Shown here in pieces: positions 1 to 8,795 of a stretch of 35,187 nucleotides of DNA. The stretch is from Planctomycetota bacterium (GTDB lineage Bacteria; Planctomycetota; JAJSAM01; JAKLKS01), in NCBI GenBank assembly GCA_023150535.1, contig JAKLKS010000013.1, positions 1 to 35,187 of the forward strand, read 5' to 3'. The stretch's first letter is position 1, and each line of letters begins with the position of its first letter. Made by a program: the position numbers and the translations under genes. The notes under the pieces were generated by a model. The model had not been told where the DNA came from, searched no databases, and worked only from the letters and a program-made list of their open reading frames with translations.

Positions 1-1821
1 CTCCTTTTCCAGGAAGGATTTGTCCACCATTCCCTCGGTCCGCTCCAGGGCCCCCTGGACCTCCTCCCGCAGCCCCTCCCCCCGGGCCCGGAGGAGGGCC
101 TCCCCGAAGCGCACGTTCAGGTTCTGGTCCGCCGCCTTCCGGTCCCGGACCAGGGGGGGGAGGACCCCCTCCATGGCGGCCGCCAGGAGGGCCTTCCGCC
201 TCCCCCCCCGGACCTTCTCCTCCCAGTGCACCCGGAGCCCGAAGGAGGCGAGCCGGAAGTCGGCCAGGGGGTGGCGGGCCTCGAGACCGAGGGAGGCCGC
301 CGCCCGCCCGTACCGCTCCACCCCGGGAAGCAGCCAGGGCCCCCCCGCCCGATGGGCCGCGTGGGCGAGGGCCGCCCCGTCCCCCTGGCCGAAGGGGGGG
401 GACAGCGCCTCCCCCATCGCCCGGAGACGCTCCCGGACCCCGGTCCGCCGGGCGAGATCGGGGTGGATCGGGGAGCGGGCCAGCGCCTCCTCCCATCCGC
501 TCACCGGGGGCCGCAGCCGCCGCCACCCCCGCTTCAGGAACCCCGGCGCCCGGGGCCGGATCCCCCGCCGCCAGAGGAGCCCCGCCGCCCCCTCCCCGAG
601 GAAGCCGGCGAACCCCCGCGAGAGCGACCAGGCGAGCCCCCAGCGCCCCTCCGCCGCCGCGTGCCCGATGCACTCCTCGTTGAGGGAGAGGGCGAGGTCC
701 CCGTCCACCCCGTCGAGGAGCGCCCCGATCCCCGCCCGGCGGGCCGCCAGCATCATGAGGAGCGGCACCGGCCCCACCCCCCCGTCGAAGGGCTCCTCGA
801 AGCCGGCGGGGGCCGCGCGGACCTCGTCCAGGTAGGCCCCGGCGTCCCCGGGGAGGAGGAGCAGGGGCTCGACCCCCCCCTGCCCGAGGACGGACCGGAT
901 CCAGGGCCCCTCCACGACCTCCTCCCCCTCCCCCTCGACGGCGGAGAAGGTGCGCAGGGGCGGCCGCCCCGCCCCCCGCAGGAGGTCCCGCCCGAGGCCG
1001 ACGATGGAGGAGGAGTCGAGCCCCCCGCTCAGCATCGCCCCGACCCCGGCCCCGTCCCCGAGACGGTCCCCCACGGAGCGGCGGAGCGCCGCCCGCAGCC
1101 CCTCCCGCGCCTCCTCCCCGCGCAGGAGCGGCTCCCCCGGGGCCGGGACCGGGAGGGATCGGAACCGCCGGACCACGACCCCGCCCGGCCCCGCCTCGAG
1201 GAGGTGCCCGGGGAGGAGGCGGCGCACGCCCTCGAAGAAGGTCCCCTCCCGGTCGTCGAGTTCGAGGACTCCCACGAGGAAGGCGGCGATGCGGGCCTCG
1301 TCGATGCGGCCCGCCGCCGCTCCCGCCGCCGCCAGCGCCCGGGCCGAGGTCGAGGCGGCGAAGCGGCCGCCCTCCCGGGTCCAGTAGAGCGGGCGGGCGC
1401 CCATGGCGTCCCGTGCGGCGAGGAGCCGGCCCCGGGGACCGTCGGCGAGGAGGAGGGCGTAGTCCCCCTCGAGCGCGTCGAGGGCGCGCTCCCCGCGGGC
1501 GGCCCAGAGGCGGAGGACGACGTCGGCGTCGGAGAGGCCGGGACGCTCCGGTCCCGGGACCCCGAGGGCGTCGAGGATCTCCCCGCGGTTGTCCAGGCGG
1601 AGGTCGGCGGCCAGCGCGAGCCCCGCGCCGGGGAGGAGGGCCACCGCCGCCGCCCCCCCCGCCGCGGCCCGGGCGCCGAGGGCGGCGGGCCCCTCCCCGT
1701 GGACGCGGGCGGGTCCCGCCCCCGGCCAGGGCAGCGCGTCGAGGATCGCCGCGGGCCCGGGCGGGGCCGGAACCCCGGCCTCCGGGGAGAGGACGCCCGC
1801 GACGGCAGTCCGCGTGTTCAC
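1..1821 (-). CDS. Asparagine-synthetase-like / lasso-cyclase-like ATP-dependent amide-forming enzyme; C-terminus truncated by window edge
   Basis: Read by reverse complement (not in ORF track because it runs off the edge). GTG start MNTRTAVAGVLSPEAG; AsnB-like N-domain (LRLDNRGEILDAL, DYALLLADG..LLAARDAMGARPLYW), PPi-loop MLSGGLDSSSI, C-terminal EARHPLADFRLASF. No Cys after the initiator Met. Confidence 0.8.
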   Translation of the reverse strand, partial: MNTRTAVAGVLSPEAGVPAPPGPAAILDALPWPGAGPARVHGEGPAALGARAAAGGAAAVALLPGAGLALAADLRLDNRGEILDALGVPGPERPGLSDADVVLRLWAARGERALDALEGDYALLLADGPRGRLLAARDAMGARPLYWTREGGRFAASTSARALAAAGAAAGRIDEARIAAFLVGVLELDDREGTFFEGVRRLLPGHLLEAGPGGVVVRRFRSLPVPAPGEPLLRGEEAREGLRAALRRSVGDRLGDGAGVGAMLSGGLDSSSIVGLGRDLLRGAGRPPLRTFSAVEGEGEEVVEGPWIRSVLGQGGVEPLLLLPGDAGAYLDEVRAAPAGFEEPFDGGVGPVPLLMMLAARRAGIGALLDGVDGDLALSLNEECIGHAAAEGRWGLAWSLSRGFAGFLGEGAAGLLWRRGIRPRAPGFLKRGWRRLRPPVSGWEEALARSPIHPDLARRTGVRERLRAMGEALSPPFGQGDGAALAHAAHRAGGPWLLPGVERYGRAAASLGLEARHPLADFRLASFGLRVHWEEKVRGGRRKALLAAAMEGVLPPLVRDRKAADQNLNVRFGEALLRARGEGLREEVQGALERTEGMVDKSFLEKE

Positions 1822-1847
1822 GGGGGGATTGTCCCGCGCGCCGCGGG

Positions 1848-1870
1848 CCGGGGGCAGGGGAATGCCCCGG
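1848..1870. terminator. Putative hairpin between the BCR operon end and the AsnB-like gene
   Basis: CCGGGGGCA-ggggaa-TGCCCCGG inverted repeat (one bulge) in the 61-bp gap; no U-tract. Confidence 0.35.
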
Positions 1871-1882
1871 GAGGCGGCGGGG

Positions 1883-2302
1883 TCAGGCGACGCGCTCTCC
1901 CGGCTCCCCGGGCTCGCGCACCAGCGTCGCCAGGGTCACCGAGGCGAAGGTGCAGCGCACCGTCTCGTCCACCTCCCCGAGGAGGGCCCGCAGGCGCCGC
2001 TCCACGAGGCCCTCCCCGGCGGCGCCGCCGCCGGGCTCCCGCGGGTGGATCGGCTCGAAGACCTCGATCACCTCGAGGACCGTGATCGCGGAGGGATCCC
2101 TGGAGAGCCGGTAGCCGCCGCCGACGCCGCGGTGGCCCACGGCGATGCCCGCGCGCACGAGCCTCTGGAACACCTTGGCCAGGGCCGTCGGGGGGATGGC
2201 GTGGCGGCGCGCGACCTCGGCGACGGTGACGGGGTCGGGCCCCGCCAGCGCCATCTCCATGGCGGCGCGCAGCGCGCAGGCGCCGCTCCGGGGGAGGCGC
2301 AC
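1883..2302 (-). CDS. Rrf2-family transcriptional regulator
   Basis: 139 aa; VTVAEVARRHAIPPTALAKVFQRLVRAGIAVGHRGVGGGYRLSRDPSAITVLEVIEVFE is the Rrf2 wHTH/wing signature; last regulator in the BCR operon. Confidence 0.9.
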   Translation of the reverse strand: MRLPRSGACALRAAMEMALAGPDPVTVAEVARRHAIPPTALAKVFQRLVRAGIAVGHRGVGGGYRLSRDPSAITVLEVIEVFEPIHPREPGGGAAGEGLVERRLRALLGEVDETVRCTFASVTLATLVREPGEPGERVA

Positions 2303-2306
2303 CGGC

Positions 2307-2813
2307 TCAGACCTCCCCTTCCTCCGCCTCCCGCTCCGCGCCGCGCTCGCGGTGGGCCTCGAGGTCGAGATCGAGGCAGATCCGCGGCGCGGGCCGGAAG
2401 CCCTCGACGCGGAAGAAGCCCACGAGGTCCTGGGCGTCCCAGGAGACCTCCGTGTGGAGCATGCGGATGCCGAGGCCGAGCAGGTTCGTGCGGAGCTGCG
2501 CCAGCAGCGCCCGGCCGACCCCCTTGCCGCGGAAGGAGGGGTGGACGCCCAGCGTGTCGAGCACCGCCGCCGCCTCCATCTCCCCGAACTCCCCGTAGAA
2601 GACCCGGGAGAGCAGGAAGCCGGCGAAGCCGCCGTCCACCTCCGCGGCGAGGGAGACCTGGATGCCCGTCTCCTTCATCGCCTGGTCGAGCTTCTTCCGG
2701 AAGTACTCGTCGCGGCGGCGCCCCGTGATCCGGGCGTCCAGCGCGATGACCGCCTCCAGGTCCCGGGGCCGGAGGCCCCGCACGACCACCTGCGTCCCCG
2801 TCGTCGCCCCCAT
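2307..2813 (-). CDS. GNAT-family N-acetyltransferase
   Basis: 168 aa; LGVHPSFRGKGVGRALLAQLRTNLLGLGI acetyl-CoA binding motif. Confidence 0.88.
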   Translation of the reverse strand: MGATTGTQVVVRGLRPRDLEAVIALDARITGRRRDEYFRKKLDQAMKETGIQVSLAAEVDGGFAGFLLSRVFYGEFGEMEAAAVLDTLGVHPSFRGKGVGRALLAQLRTNLLGLGIRMLHTEVSWDAQDLVGFFRVEGFRPAPRICLDLDLEAHRERGAEREAEEGEV

Positions 2814-2841
2814 GAAGTCCTCCCGTCCGCCGGAACCGCCC

Positions 2842-3552
2842 CTAGGCGATGAGCTGGCCGCCGTCCACGCGCAGGACCTGCCCCGTCACGTGGCGGGAGA
2901 GGTCCGAGGCCAGGAAGAGGATCGCGTCGGCGATCTCCCCCGGCCCGGCGACCCGGCCGAGGACGGTCTCGTCCCCGGCCCTCTTCCTGACCTCCGCCGG
3001 GAGGTCCCTCGTCATGGCCGTCTCCACGAAGCCCGGCGCCACCGCGTTGACCCGGATGCCGAACCGCCCCAGCTCCCGGGCCGCGGTCCGCGCCAGGGCG
3101 TTGAGCCCCGCCTTGCTGGCGGCGTAGTTGGACTGCCCGAACTTCCCCCGCTCCCCGTTGATGGAGGAGACGAGCACCACCGAGCCCTCCCCGGCGCGGC
3201 GCAGCGCCGGCGTGCAGGCCTTGAGCAGGTGGAAGGCGGAGCCGAGGTTCACGCGGATCACGGCGTCCCAGTCCTCGTCGGGGAGCTTCCAGAGGAGGCC
3301 GTCCCGGGTGATGCCGGCGCAGTGGACGACGACCCGGAGCCTCCCGTCGAGGGCCGCCTCCGCGGCGGCGACGGCGGCCCGCACGCCCTCGCCGCTCCCG
3401 AGGTCGCAGGGGACGCCCGCGGCCCCTTCCGGAACGGGGGCGCCGGGGAGGTCGAGGCTCGCCACCCGGGCGCCGGCCTCCAGCAGGCGGGCCGCCACGG
3501 CGGAGCCGATGCCGCCCCCGCCCCCCGTGACGAGGGCGCCGCGCCCCTCCAT
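2842..3552 (-). CDS. Short-chain dehydrogenase/reductase (FabG-like)
   Basis: 236 aa; ALVTGGGGGIGSAVA, NYAASKAGL catalytic YxxxK, VAPGFVETAM. Confidence 0.92.
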   Translation of the reverse strand: MEGRGALVTGGGGGIGSAVAARLLEAGARVASLDLPGAPVPEGAAGVPCDLGSGEGVRAAVAAAEAALDGRLRVVVHCAGITRDGLLWKLPDEDWDAVIRVNLGSAFHLLKACTPALRRAGEGSVVLVSSINGERGKFGQSNYAASKAGLNALARTAARELGRFGIRVNAVAPGFVETAMTRDLPAEVRKRAGDETVLGRVAGPGEIADAILFLASDLSRHVTGQVLRVDGGQLIA

Positions 3553-3576
3553 CGAGAGGAGGATGCCCGCCAGGGG

Positions 3577-4440
3577 TCAGGCCCCCCCGGCCCCGGAGAG
3601 CGCGAGCCCCTTCTCCGCGAGCCGCCGCGCGCGGAAGGCACCCCAGAGGGCGGCCCCGATGGCCCCCGCCAGCACCGACCGCGGGTGGGAGCGGATCTCC
3701 ACGGGCGAGCGGTTGGCGGCGGCCTCCTCCTGGAGCGCCCGGACGAGGCCCACGTCGGCCGCGGGGCCCCCGGTGACGAGGACGACGCCCCTCGCGCCGG
3801 CGCCCGCGATGAGGCGGTAGTAGCGGCCCGCCATGGACTGGTGGATCCCCTTGAGGATGTTCGGCACCGGGATCCCGCGGGAGACCATGTTGATGACGTC
3901 GGTCTCCGCGAGCACGGCGCAGATGGAGGAGCACTTCTCCGGGTCGTCGGCCGCGAGCGACAGGGGGCCGATCTCCTCCAGGGTCACCCCGAGGTAGCGG
4001 GTGATGTTCTCGAGGAACTGCCCGGAGCCCGAGGCGCACTGGCTCGTCATCCGGTAGCCGAGCACCTTCGCCCGCCCGTCCATGAGCAGCGCGCGGGTGT
4101 GCAGCGCCCCGATGTCGATGACCGCCCGCGCCTCGGGCTCCAGGAAGAGACCGCCGCGTGCGTGGGTCGTCATCCCGTAGAAGTGGCCCGTGCGGAAGTC
4201 CACGCCCTCGCCCTCGCCCGTGGTCGCCACGTAGCCGATCTCCCCGCGGCCCGCGCCGGACTCCGCGAGGGCCTCCTCGAAGACGGCGCGGGCGACCTCC
4301 AGGGCGTCGCGGCGGCGCATCCGCTCGCAGCGCCCGGAGAGCATCTCCTCCCCGCCCCTCCCGTCGGTCCGCATCACGGCGACCTTGACGGCCGAGGAGC
4401 CGACGTCGATGCCCGCGGTGATCATGTCCGCCCCGCTCAT
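3577..4440 (-). CDS. bcrD: Benzoyl-CoA reductase, ATPase/activator subunit D (BcrD/BzdQ-like)
   Basis: 287 aa; AGIDVGSSAVKVAV ASKHA ATPase motif, SQCASGSGQFLENITRYLG and EKCSSICAVLAETD (FeS Cys), in operon with other BCR subunits. Confidence 0.88.
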   Translation of the reverse strand: MSGADMITAGIDVGSSAVKVAVMRTDGRGGEEMLSGRCERMRRRDALEVARAVFEEALAESGAGRGEIGYVATTGEGEGVDFRTGHFYGMTTHARGGLFLEPEARAVIDIGALHTRALLMDGRAKVLGYRMTSQCASGSGQFLENITRYLGVTLEEIGPLSLAADDPEKCSSICAVLAETDVINMVSRGIPVPNILKGIHQSMAGRYYRLIAGAGARGVVLVTGGPAADVGLVRALQEEAAANRSPVEIRSHPRSVLAGAIGAALWGAFRARRLAEKGLALSGAGGA

Positions 4441-5768
4441 GGGTGCCCCCCCGCCGCGGAGGCCGCCGCCTCCTCCTCCGCCCCGTGCCCCGCCGCCGAT
4501 CCCCGCAGCGCGAAGAGCGCCGCCCCGAGGGCGCCGGTGTAGATGGAGTCGGGGGAGATGTTGATCCTCCTCTCCCCGTAGTTGTCCCTCACGAGGCTCC
4601 GCAGCACGGAGACCGCCGTGGAGTTGCGGGCCACGCCGCCGGTGAAGGTGAACTCGTCGGCCACGCCGCCCGAGCGGGCGAGCAGCGACATCGCCCTGAG
4701 GATGATGGCCCGGTGGAGCCCCGCGAGGATGTCCTCGCGCTGCTCCCCGAGGGAGAGCCTCTCGCGCAGCTCGGCCCCCGCGAAGACGGTGCAGGTGGAG
4801 TTGATCCGCACGGGCCGGGTCGCCTGCCCGGCCAGGGGGCCGAGCTCGTGCAGGCCCAGGTTCATCTCGTCGGCGATGTAGCCGAGGTAGCGGCCGCAGC
4901 CGGCCGCGCAGCGGTCGTTCATCTGGAAGGAGGTGACGATGCCGGCCTCGTCCACCTGGATGGCCTTCGTGTCCTGCCCCCCGATGTCCAGCACCGTGCG
5001 GGTGCCGGGGAACATGGCGTGGGCCCCGAGGCCGTGGCAGAGGATCTCCGAGCGGATCTGCCTCCTCGGGAAGGGGAGGCGGGCGCGGCCGTAGCCGGTG
5101 CCGACGCTGCCCGCCCGCTCCAGGTCCACGCGGACCGCGCGCTCCACGGCGCCGCGGAGCTCCGGCGGCGCGGTGCGCATCCTCCCGACGGCGGCCATGC
5201 CGTAGCGCTCGAAGTCCCCCTCCCCCGTGGGCGTGTTCTCGGCGTCGAGGATGGCCTTGTCGAAGAGCCCGGCGAGGGCGTCGAAGCGGGCCCCCTTCTC
5301 CCGCGCCTCCTCCTCGGCGAGGCGGAGGTACCGGCTCCCGGCGATGTCGCGGAAGAAGTCGCTCTTCCTCTCCGCGCCGGCGGCGAAGAGGGCGTCGGTC
5401 TCCTCCCGCATGCGATCGAGGATCCTCGCCAGGGGGTGCCTCTCCTCCGGCGCGGAGGCGCCGGGGAGGCGGAGGAGGATCTCCCGCAGGACGGCGAGCT
5501 GGCCCAGGTACTGCTGCTCCCTGAAGCGGCGGCCCATCTCCTCGAGCCAGGAGTCCCGGCGCGCCGGCGGCACGCCCGCCCGGTCGAGCTCCGCGGACAG
5601 GAGGAAGAAGCGCGTGTTGATGACCGCCTCGGCCAGCGCCACCCGGCAGGCGACGTCGTAGTTGCTGCGGCTGTTGGTGATGCCCCGCCCGATGATCCGC
5701 GCCCCCTCGTCCAGGACGACGGCCTTCGTGGTCGTGGAGCCGAGGTCGATGCCGGTCCAGGTCCTCAC
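4437..5768 (-). CDS. bcrA: Benzoyl-CoA reductase, ATPase/activator subunit A (BcrA/BzdP-like)
   Basis: GTG start at 5768; WTGIDLGSTTTKAVVLDE, GITNSRSNYDVACRVALAEA, NDRCAAGCGRYLGYIADEM; real CDS is the C-terminal part of the 842-aa ORF. Overlaps bcrB stop. Confidence 0.9.
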   Translation of the reverse strand: MRTWTGIDLGSTTTKAVVLDEGARIIGRGITNSRSNYDVACRVALAEAVINTRFFLLSAELDRAGVPPARRDSWLEEMGRRFREQQYLGQLAVLREILLRLPGASAPEERHPLARILDRMREETDALFAAGAERKSDFFRDIAGSRYLRLAEEEAREKGARFDALAGLFDKAILDAENTPTGEGDFERYGMAAVGRMRTAPPELRGAVERAVRVDLERAGSVGTGYGRARLPFPRRQIRSEILCHGLGAHAMFPGTRTVLDIGGQDTKAIQVDEAGIVTSFQMNDRCAAGCGRYLGYIADEMNLGLHELGPLAGQATRPVRINSTCTVFAGAELRERLSLGEQREDILAGLHRAIILRAMSLLARSGGVADEFTFTGGVARNSTAVSVLRSLVRDNYGERRINISPDSIYTGALGAALFALRGSAAGHGAEEEAAASAAGGHP

Positions 5769-7048
5769 CGTCCGCCCCCCCCCGAGCGCTTCTGCTCGAT
5801 CATCTGGAACCAGGACTCGAGGCGGTTCTTGATGTTGGCGGCGGAGAAGTACCGCGGGTCCACGAGGTCGCTCTCGATGAAGCCCGCGGGCTTCCCGGTG
5901 CGCTTCTCCACCTCCCGCAGCATGAGGAGCTGGCCCGCGGAGAAGGAGTTGCAGGACTTGACCGAGTTGACGAGCAGCCCGTCGGCGGCGTACTCCTCCA
6001 CGTACCGCGCGAGGAGGTCCACCCGCGAGGGGAGGTTGAGGTTCGTGTAGCACCCCATGCAGTACTCGGCCAGGGTCTCCAGGGGCCGCGAGGGGTCGTG
6101 GCGGAAGCCGAGGTCGTAGGTCCCCCCCACCTTCGTGTAGGTGGAGGCGACCACGACGGCGCCCTCGTCCGAGAACATCTTCCAGAACTCCCGGAAGCTG
6201 GTCCAGTTGGGGGGCCCCTCGACGACGACGCGGAACCTCTCCTCCCCCATGTCCCCGTCGGGGGTGACGGGCCCCTTCCCGAGGCGGAGGCGCTCCTCGA
6301 TCTCCTCCCGCAGCTCCCGGTAGTAGAGGACCGCGTCCTCCGTGCCCCGGAAGGCGGAGAAGATGGGGCCGATGTAGTAGACCCCGCCGAAGTAGGCGTC
6401 GATGGGGGAGGGCCGGTTCCTCGCGGACTGGAGCACCCACACGAGGTCGTCCTCGGCCTTCGCCGAGCGGGCGAGGTTCTCCCGGAGGAGGTCCTCGTCG
6501 TAGGCGCGGCCCGTGGCCTTCTCCAGGGCGGGGATCACCTTCTCCCGGAGCTGGTCCACGACGTACTTCCGCATGGCGTCCGTGATCACCCCGTCGCCCT
6601 GGTAGGGGACGTGGAGCATCACCACGGGGCAGTCGTACTCCTCCCTCAGGAGCTCGAACCACTTGAGGAACGTGAAGCAGCCCGTGTAGGACAGGAGGAG
6701 GAGGTCGGGGTCGGGGAGCCTCTCCCCCGTGGGGCCGACGTTCCCGGAGCGCTTCATGCCGATGTCGCACTTCACGTAGGTGCAGACGTCCTCGCTGTGC
6801 CCGTCCCGCTCCGCGGCCGCGATGTAGTCGCGGGACTTCCCGCGCATCCCCGACTGCAGCGCGTTGATCTCCGGGAGCACCGGGAGCGCGTGGAAGGACC
6901 GCATCAGCTCCGTGAGGTTCCCCGGGACGTAGGTGTAGACGTTCTTCTCGCCGGTCTCCCCGCACCGCGCCAGCCGCCGGTAGTGCTCGGCGATCATCTG
7001 CTTCTGGCGCTCCTGGCTGCGGTCCTTCCGCACCTGCGCCTCGCTCAT
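5765..7048 (-). CDS. bcrB: Benzoyl-CoA reductase, catalytic-core subunit B (BcrB/BzdO-like)
   Basis: ATG at 7048 (MSEAQVRKDRSQERQKQMIAEHYRRL...); TGCFTFLKWFELL, VNSVKSCNSFSAGQL; C-terminal part of the 914-aa ORF, overlapping bcrC stop (ATGA). Confidence 0.9.
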   Translation of the reverse strand: MSEAQVRKDRSQERQKQMIAEHYRRLARCGETGEKNVYTYVPGNLTELMRSFHALPVLPEINALQSGMRGKSRDYIAAAERDGHSEDVCTYVKCDIGMKRSGNVGPTGERLPDPDLLLLSYTGCFTFLKWFELLREEYDCPVVMLHVPYQGDGVITDAMRKYVVDQLREKVIPALEKATGRAYDEDLLRENLARSAKAEDDLVWVLQSARNRPSPIDAYFGGVYYIGPIFSAFRGTEDAVLYYRELREEIEERLRLGKGPVTPDGDMGEERFRVVVEGPPNWTSFREFWKMFSDEGAVVVASTYTKVGGTYDLGFRHDPSRPLETLAEYCMGCYTNLNLPSRVDLLARYVEEYAADGLLVNSVKSCNSFSAGQLLMLREVEKRTGKPAGFIESDLVDPRYFSAANIKNRLESWFQMIEQKRSGGGGR

Positions 7049-8331
7049 GCCTGCGCTCCCGTCCAGAGCTTGATGGAGTCCGCGAAGGTCCCCGCCTGCT
7101 CCCGGATCACCTGGAACTGCCCCGTGTTCTCGGAGAACTTGAAGCCCGTCCAGGGGATGCCCGCCCGCTCGACGGCCGCCACGATCATGGGCTGGTCGAG
7201 GAGCGCCGGGTCGCAGAAGGAGGCGGCGCAGAACAGCACCCCCTCGGCCCGGCTCTCCCGGACGCGCGCCACCAGCTCCTCCCCCTTGCGGTCCCTGTCG
7301 ATCCACCTCGTCGGGTGGGCGATGGAGTCCTCCAGGAAGGCGCGGACGAGGTTCTCCACCGGGTCGCCGTCCTCGCGCACGTCCCCCTTGAGCCAGCGGT
7401 GCACCTGCACGAAGTCGTCGTCGACGATGTAGCAGCCCGCCCTCTCCAGGGTCTTGATGAGCCCGAGCGGCGGCTGCTCGCAGAAGGAGCCCGTGACGAC
7501 CACCCGCGCCTGGTCGAGCGGGCGCCGGTCCGGGTCCGCGAGGGCCGCCTCCCGGTACTCGTCCAGGAGCGCCGTGTGCTCCTCCACGGGCAGCACGAGG
7601 CCCGCGCGCAGGACCACGTAGAGCTCGTGGGTGGGGACCTTCCAGGGCTCCCTCCGGCGCAGCTCCATGAGGTCCCGGATCCGGCGGCGGTTGGCGTTGT
7701 AGGCGCGGATGGAGTCCCGCAGGGCGCCGTCCTCCAGCGGCCGCGCCCCCCGCGCCGCCAGGTCCTCCGCGAGGGACCGGATCTCGTGGCGCCAGAAGAC
7801 CCCGCCCATGGAGGGGTCGAAGTCCTGGGGCACGTCCATGTAGCGGACGAGCTTCCCGGGGAAGAGCATCTTCCACATGCCGGAGAGGTTGCGGATGACG
7901 TCGCAGATGGCGGGGAAGAGCATCCCGTCGAGGCAGTCGAGGCTGCCGTCGAGGCCGAGCTCGACGGTGCTCCGCGGGATGTGGCAGATGTAGGACTGGT
8001 AGTAGGCGTCGCCGCGGATGATCTCCATCTCGCCGCCGCCCGCGATCCCCACGGGCAGGACCCCCTGCGCGTGGAGGACCTCCCTCGGGACGTAGACGGG
8101 CATGTAGCCCACGGCCAGCCCGCCGGTGCGCTCCTTCCACGCCCGCACCGATCCGAGCCGGAGGTCCTGCATGAGCGCGGTGCACCGCGCCACGACGGCG
8201 CCGGCGGCGCCGGCCCCCGCCGCCGCCTCCCCGGCCGCCGCGGGGGCCGCGGACCCGCACCCGCCCTCCCCCGGGCCGCAGCCGCAGGAGCCGTCCCCGC
8301 CCCTTCCGTGCCCGCGTCCGCCGCCGGTCAT
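7045..8331 (-). CDS. bcrC: Benzoyl-CoA reductase, catalytic-core subunit C (BcrC/BzdN-like) with Gly/Cys/Ala-rich N-terminal extension
   Basis: 428 aa; AVGYMPVYVPREVLHAQGVLPVGIAGGG, YYQSYICHIPRSTVELGL, FCAASFCDPALLDQPM. Confidence 0.9.
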   Translation of the reverse strand: MTGGGRGHGRGGDGSCGCGPGEGGCGSAAPAAAGEAAAGAGAAGAVVARCTALMQDLRLGSVRAWKERTGGLAVGYMPVYVPREVLHAQGVLPVGIAGGGEMEIIRGDAYYQSYICHIPRSTVELGLDGSLDCLDGMLFPAICDVIRNLSGMWKMLFPGKLVRYMDVPQDFDPSMGGVFWRHEIRSLAEDLAARGARPLEDGALRDSIRAYNANRRRIRDLMELRRREPWKVPTHELYVVLRAGLVLPVEEHTALLDEYREAALADPDRRPLDQARVVVTGSFCEQPPLGLIKTLERAGCYIVDDDFVQVHRWLKGDVREDGDPVENLVRAFLEDSIAHPTRWIDRDRKGEELVARVRESRAEGVLFCAASFCDPALLDQPMIVAAVERAGIPWTGFKFSENTGQFQVIREQAGTFADSIKLWTGAQA

Positions 8332-8795
8332 GGGGTCGCCTCCAGTTCGCGTTCGAGCTGCACGAAGGGGCCTCCCACGAACCCCCGCGCGCGGAAGAAG
8401 GAGAGGAAGGGGACGTCGTTGCGGCGGACCATGGTGCGGACGCGCCGGACCCCCGCCTCCCGGAACCGGCGGCAGGCCTCCTCGAGGAGGGCGGTCGCCA
8501 CGCCGGCACGCCCCGCGGAGGGGTCCACGGCCACGGCGAAGACCCAGCCGCAGGGATCGGAGCCGAACTCGAAGGCCCTCACCTCGCCGAGGAGGTACCC
8601 CGACAGGCGCCCGGCCTCCGGGCCCTCGGCCGCCAGCCCCACCCGGACCCGCCCCTCCTCGGGCCTCCGGAACTCGGCGACGACCCGCGCCCAGTAGGCG
8701 TGCTTGGGGCGCCCCGTCCGCAGCCCGTCGATGCGGATGAACTCGTGCACGTCCGCGTCGGCGATCTCGCGGATCCGGAGGGCGGTGTCAGGCAC
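8328..8795 (-). CDS. GNAT-family N-acetyltransferase
   Basis: 155 aa; VAVDPSAGRAGVATALLEEACRRFREAGVRRVRTMV...FFRARGF; overlaps bcrC start. Confidence 0.88.
   Translation of the reverse strand: MPDTALRIREIADADVHEFIRIDGLRTGRPKHAYWARVVAEFRRPEEGRVRVGLAAEGPEAGRLSGYLLGEVRAFEFGSDPCGWVFAVAVDPSAGRAGVATALLEEACRRFREAGVRRVRTMVRRNDVPFLSFFRARGFVGGPFVQLERELEATP

Noticed and set aside
226-2085. 619-aa + strand ORF and other long + ORFs in 20-2728
   Set aside because: Pro/Arg/Gly-rich shadow frames opposite the AsnB-like and Rrf2 genes; very high GC leaves few stop codons in all frames.
4443-6050. 535-aa + strand ORF opposite bcrA/bcrB
   Set aside because: Shadow frame; opposite strand encodes well-conserved BCR subunits.
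4437-6965. 842-aa ORF read as one fused protein
   Set aside because: The N-terminal half is an Arg/Pro/Gly-rich shadow of bcrB; the genuine BcrA starts at GTG 5768.
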